Origin: Sistotremastrum niveocremeum HHB9708
Lineage: Eukaryota > Basidiomycota > Agaricomycetes > Sistotremastrales > Sistotremastraceae
Assembly (NCBI GenBank): GCA_001630475.1
Contig: KV419471.1
Coordinates: forward strand, 1,581-34,703
Direction: 5' to 3'
DNA: 33,123 nucleotides
Part shown: positions 30,741-33,123 of the stretch, in pieces
Position numbering within the stretch: the stretch's first letter is position 1
How the letters are laid out: each line of letters starts with the position of its first letter
Translations under genes and position numbers: made by a program
The notes under the pieces: model-generated
What the model was told of the DNA's origin: nothing
The model's input: the letters and a program-made list of their open reading frames with translations, nothing else
The model's database searches: none

Positions 30741-32630
30741 TCAATCCCAAGCCTCCTCCCACCCCAACCCACTCCGATCCCAGACCCCCGCCCGTTCTCC
30801 TCTCGTAACCCAACCCATACAATCCATCAACACCCCCGCACACCGAACGAATAAACTCCCATCCAGCTTATCCAATCCCTCCATCCACAATTCCCCCTTC
30901 TCTCCACCTCCGGCTTCATCCAAATTCGAATTCGCAAGCGAATTCTTCCATATCCCAGGCACCTCGCCCGCTTTCCTGCCCCCATATTTCCGATGCGCAT
31001 AAAGCAACGTCCGAACAGTCTTTGGCGTATGTGCATCCGGAGCATGGACGACGTCTCTCGCCATAGCGGCCCAGATATCTTCTTCGTTCCCGATATCGGT
31101 ATTGTAGGATGTCCCGTTGCATGCTCCATTTGACGACGAGTGAGGAAGGGGAGGTGGTTGTGGGGAAGCCGAATATTCCATAACGACGCTCACGTCAATC
31201 CGAGGCCTCCCTCGATCAATGAACCAAATCCCAACAAGATAAAGCCACATCCTCAAATAATCCACCACATACCTCCTCCTCTTCTCCCTCTCCTTCTTTC
31301 TCCCCTCCTCGTCCTGATCCTCGGCTTTCCCATCTCCTTCAGGCTCGGCCCTCAACAGATCCACGAAAGTCGGCAAAAATATAGCCGCCGTCACAAAATG
31401 CATCGTATAAAAATCCAACCTCGGCTTCCTCCCCCTCCTCGACGTCGCAAACACCACACACACACAAACCCAAAAACACTCCTCAACAACCTCCTCAATC
31501 CTCCCATCCCTATCCCCATCCTCACCATCAGCGTCAAAATCCAAATCCCAGAGATTAACAATCCTCTGTAACTCCCCTCCCCTCCCCTTCCCCTCCTCCA
31601 AAATATCATCGAACCTCTTCGGATAATCGTCGTATGATTTGTATGGGTAAACAGGTTCGAGAATCGGGGAGTCGTATATCTTTTGGATGATGCCGAATAG
31701 GGATAACGAGGATGTGCGAGAGGGGAGGGAGATGGATTGGGGATGGTAGATGTTTGGTCCGCGTAAGGTTTCGGGGAGGAAGAAACCGATGTAGTGTGTT
31801 GCTCCTTGAGCGAGTCCTGCGTTCGCGTCAGATCGATGAGAGCCTCGTTGAACGTTCGTAACTACCTTGAACGACCATTAGCGGATCAGAGAATTCTAAC
31901 CCGGCCTAGAACGCGAGTACGATAAGTTCGAGCCCAAGGGGAAACGACTTTCGGCTCACACCGAGTTGAATCATGGAATGCATCCTAGAAAGGGATTCAT
32001 CAGTGCCTCCTCAAATCCAAACCAAGCTGTCACGTACAACGCGCCCAGAGTTCGACAAAGCATCATCCTCTCCAACCCATTAACCTCATCCGCAAAAATA
32101 TATCGCAGCACCGCCTCTCTCACTCCAACACGCCCAACAACGCCTTCAAAGAACTTCAAATACGCTCCATACGCCCTACACCAATGTCAATCCCGATTAG
32201 CAGACACCAGTTTGACGAAGCCGACCTTTCTTCCCCAAGCCACGTCGTCCAATTTGACTCGTTCACTTCACCAATCGCAGGAAGACCATCGACGTCAATG
32301 CCAATCTTCGTCAGATCCAACGGCCGTTGTATAATCTCCTCCTTTCCATATATCTCTACCAGCGTCTCCGAGTCCGCTCCAAGATCATACGCAGCAACAA
32401 GACTGAAGATTTCACACCGCAAAAATCAGCAAAACCACATGAGGTAAAGAGGTGAGATTGAAGACGTACTGGTGCGATAAATGATTATGCAACCCCACAG
32501 GATTATGATAAAAATGATGCTCCTTATAATCGCGCTCAAGTAATCTCCTCAACGTCGCCTGTGAATCCAAGGAAGGGTCCAAATTGATCAGTCCACGCTC
32601 GGCGTGAGATTTGAAGGGACTAGGAGCCAT
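30741..32630 (-). CDS. Questin-oxidase-like (AflY/GedK-type) protein
   Basis: Six exons (32630-32470, 32402-32226, 32175-32038, 31984-31960, 31905-31866, 31816-30741), with introns of 49-67 bp, give 538 aa. Conserved segments are HNPVGLHNHLSHHLVAAYDLGA, YGKEEIIQRPL, AYGAYLKFFEGVV, the spliced LMHSMIQLGAGLEFSDP, VVQGLAQGATHYIGFFLP, YVVDYLRMWLYLVGIW and DIWAAMARDVVHAPDAHTPK. These fit the questin oxidase (formerly DUF4243) family, whose known members perform Baeyer-Villiger-type ring opening of anthraquinones. No polyketide synthase or other pathway gene lies nearby, so the substrate is open. The second intron uses a weak GTCGGC donor. The fourth and fifth exons are only 25 and 40 nt. Charged low-complexity inserts (ELQRIVNLWDLDFDADGEDG) enlarge the middle. 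Confidence 0.87.
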
Positions 32631-33123
32631 GGTCGAAGAATGAGAAGAGCTGCCAGTGGAGCGATCATCATCGCCATCTCTTTTGATTTTAGCTTGATAG
32701 GAGAGGTCATGGGCATGGGCCTTGGCGGCCTTCCGAGTCCGCCACGTGTTTTAATTCCGAGACGGAAGCAGGCCCTAGCAGGCCTAGGAACGGGAGCAGA
32801 CAACGGACGGAAGTATCCGACAGCATCCGATGTCGGACGATAAGCGCTGAGCGAGCTACTGAGCGCTCAGTGAATGTATTTTGGAAATATATTCGGGTCA
32901 CGAATATTCGTACAACAGGCGTTCGAATTTGTATTTGACAATTTTCTGACACTTTTCTCTTTTGTTTCGGCGCCAATGTCATTATTCTTCCACTGTGAGG
33001 TCGGAAAGCACATGTTTTGTGGGGGTATAAGCACAGGTATTGTGGGGTTTAACCCTACATATTCGGGGAGTTTGAGTGAGAAACCCCCACAATGAAGTCA
33101 CTAACCCAATCCGAAACCACCGG
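32631..33123. other. Non-coding edge of window
   Basis: This is the 5' flank of the questin-oxidase-like gene. It contains TCCGACA/TGTCGGA arms near 32815-32836, a TAAGCGCTGA copy at 32841 and a perfect 14-bp palindrome ACTGAGCGCTCAGT at 32858-32871. No gene is supported. Confidence 0.5.
33018..33093. repeat. G/C-run inverted repeat
   Basis: TGTGGGGGT at 33018 and ATTGTGGGGTTT at 33039-33050 are both inverted relative to AAACCCCCACAAT at 33081-33093. The second pairing has a single bulged C. A lone TAACCCTA (one fungal telomere unit) lies between the arms. It could be a transposon end continuing beyond the window or a structured regulatory site. Confidence 0.5.

Noticed and set aside
31140-31571. 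143-codon plus-strand frame rich in Pro, His and Ile
   Set aside because: It is the antisense shadow of the last exon of the questin-oxidase-like gene.
33045-33060. Telomere sequence
   Set aside because: Only one TAACCCTA unit is present with no array, so there is no support for a chromosome end.

Overview
This is nuclear DNA of a filamentous basidiomycete, most likely an Agaricomycete. Most genes are cut by many short introns (about 42-80 bp, with GTRNGT donors and YAG/AAG acceptors). Several predicted proteins belong to types I know from mushroom-forming fungi: large divergent G-alpha subunits, Ser-rich cupredoxins, questin-oxidase-like proteins, Ser-rich single-pass membrane proteins and BTB proteins. 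I see no bacterial, phage or CRISPR features and no rRNA or tRNA gene. All splice models were built by hand. I required canonical GT..AG ends and an open frame across every junction; none has transcript support.

Layout. 1-1528: gene-free, with a 25-bp AT-rich tandem array at 62-365. 1529-2823 (+): type II membrane protein of the HtrL/YibB-like type. 3455-4950 (-): Ser-rich single-pass membrane protein. 4951-6970: gene-poor, perhaps a decayed gene. 6971-8490 (-): protein with a Zn(II)2Cys6-spaced cysteine cluster. 9366-10421 (-): five-exon secreted protein hidden in small exons. 10422-11922: no coherent gene. 11923-13127 (+): seven-exon multi-pass membrane protein. 13673-14907 (+): BTB/POZ protein. 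15222-18869 (+): 16-exon membrane-anchored amidohydrolase with two micro-exons. 19063-20057 and 20632-21692 (both -): two tandem Ser-rich cupredoxins. 21693-23813: non-coding, with a foldback/MITE-like element at 22513-22907. 23814-26137 (-): 14-exon G-alpha subunit with Thr in place of the catalytic Gln. 26138-29498: mostly non-coding, with degenerate repeats. 29499-30582 (+): third cupredoxin paralogue. 30741-32630 (-): questin-oxidase-like enzyme. 32631-33123: non-coding, with inverted repeats.

The genes do not form an obvious pathway. The common theme is the cell surface and secretion: three cupredoxins, a Ser-rich single-pass protein, a 7-TM-like protein, a secreted protein and two N-terminally anchored enzymes. 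A G-alpha subunit and two possible nuclear or adaptor proteins (Zn-cluster-like, BTB) sit among them. The three cupredoxins share phase-0 introns at matching places and clearly arose by duplication. The points most worth a second look are the altered G-alpha switch II, the micro-exons (11, 12 and 15 nt), the five-exon secreted gene that is invisible as open frames, and the foldback element.
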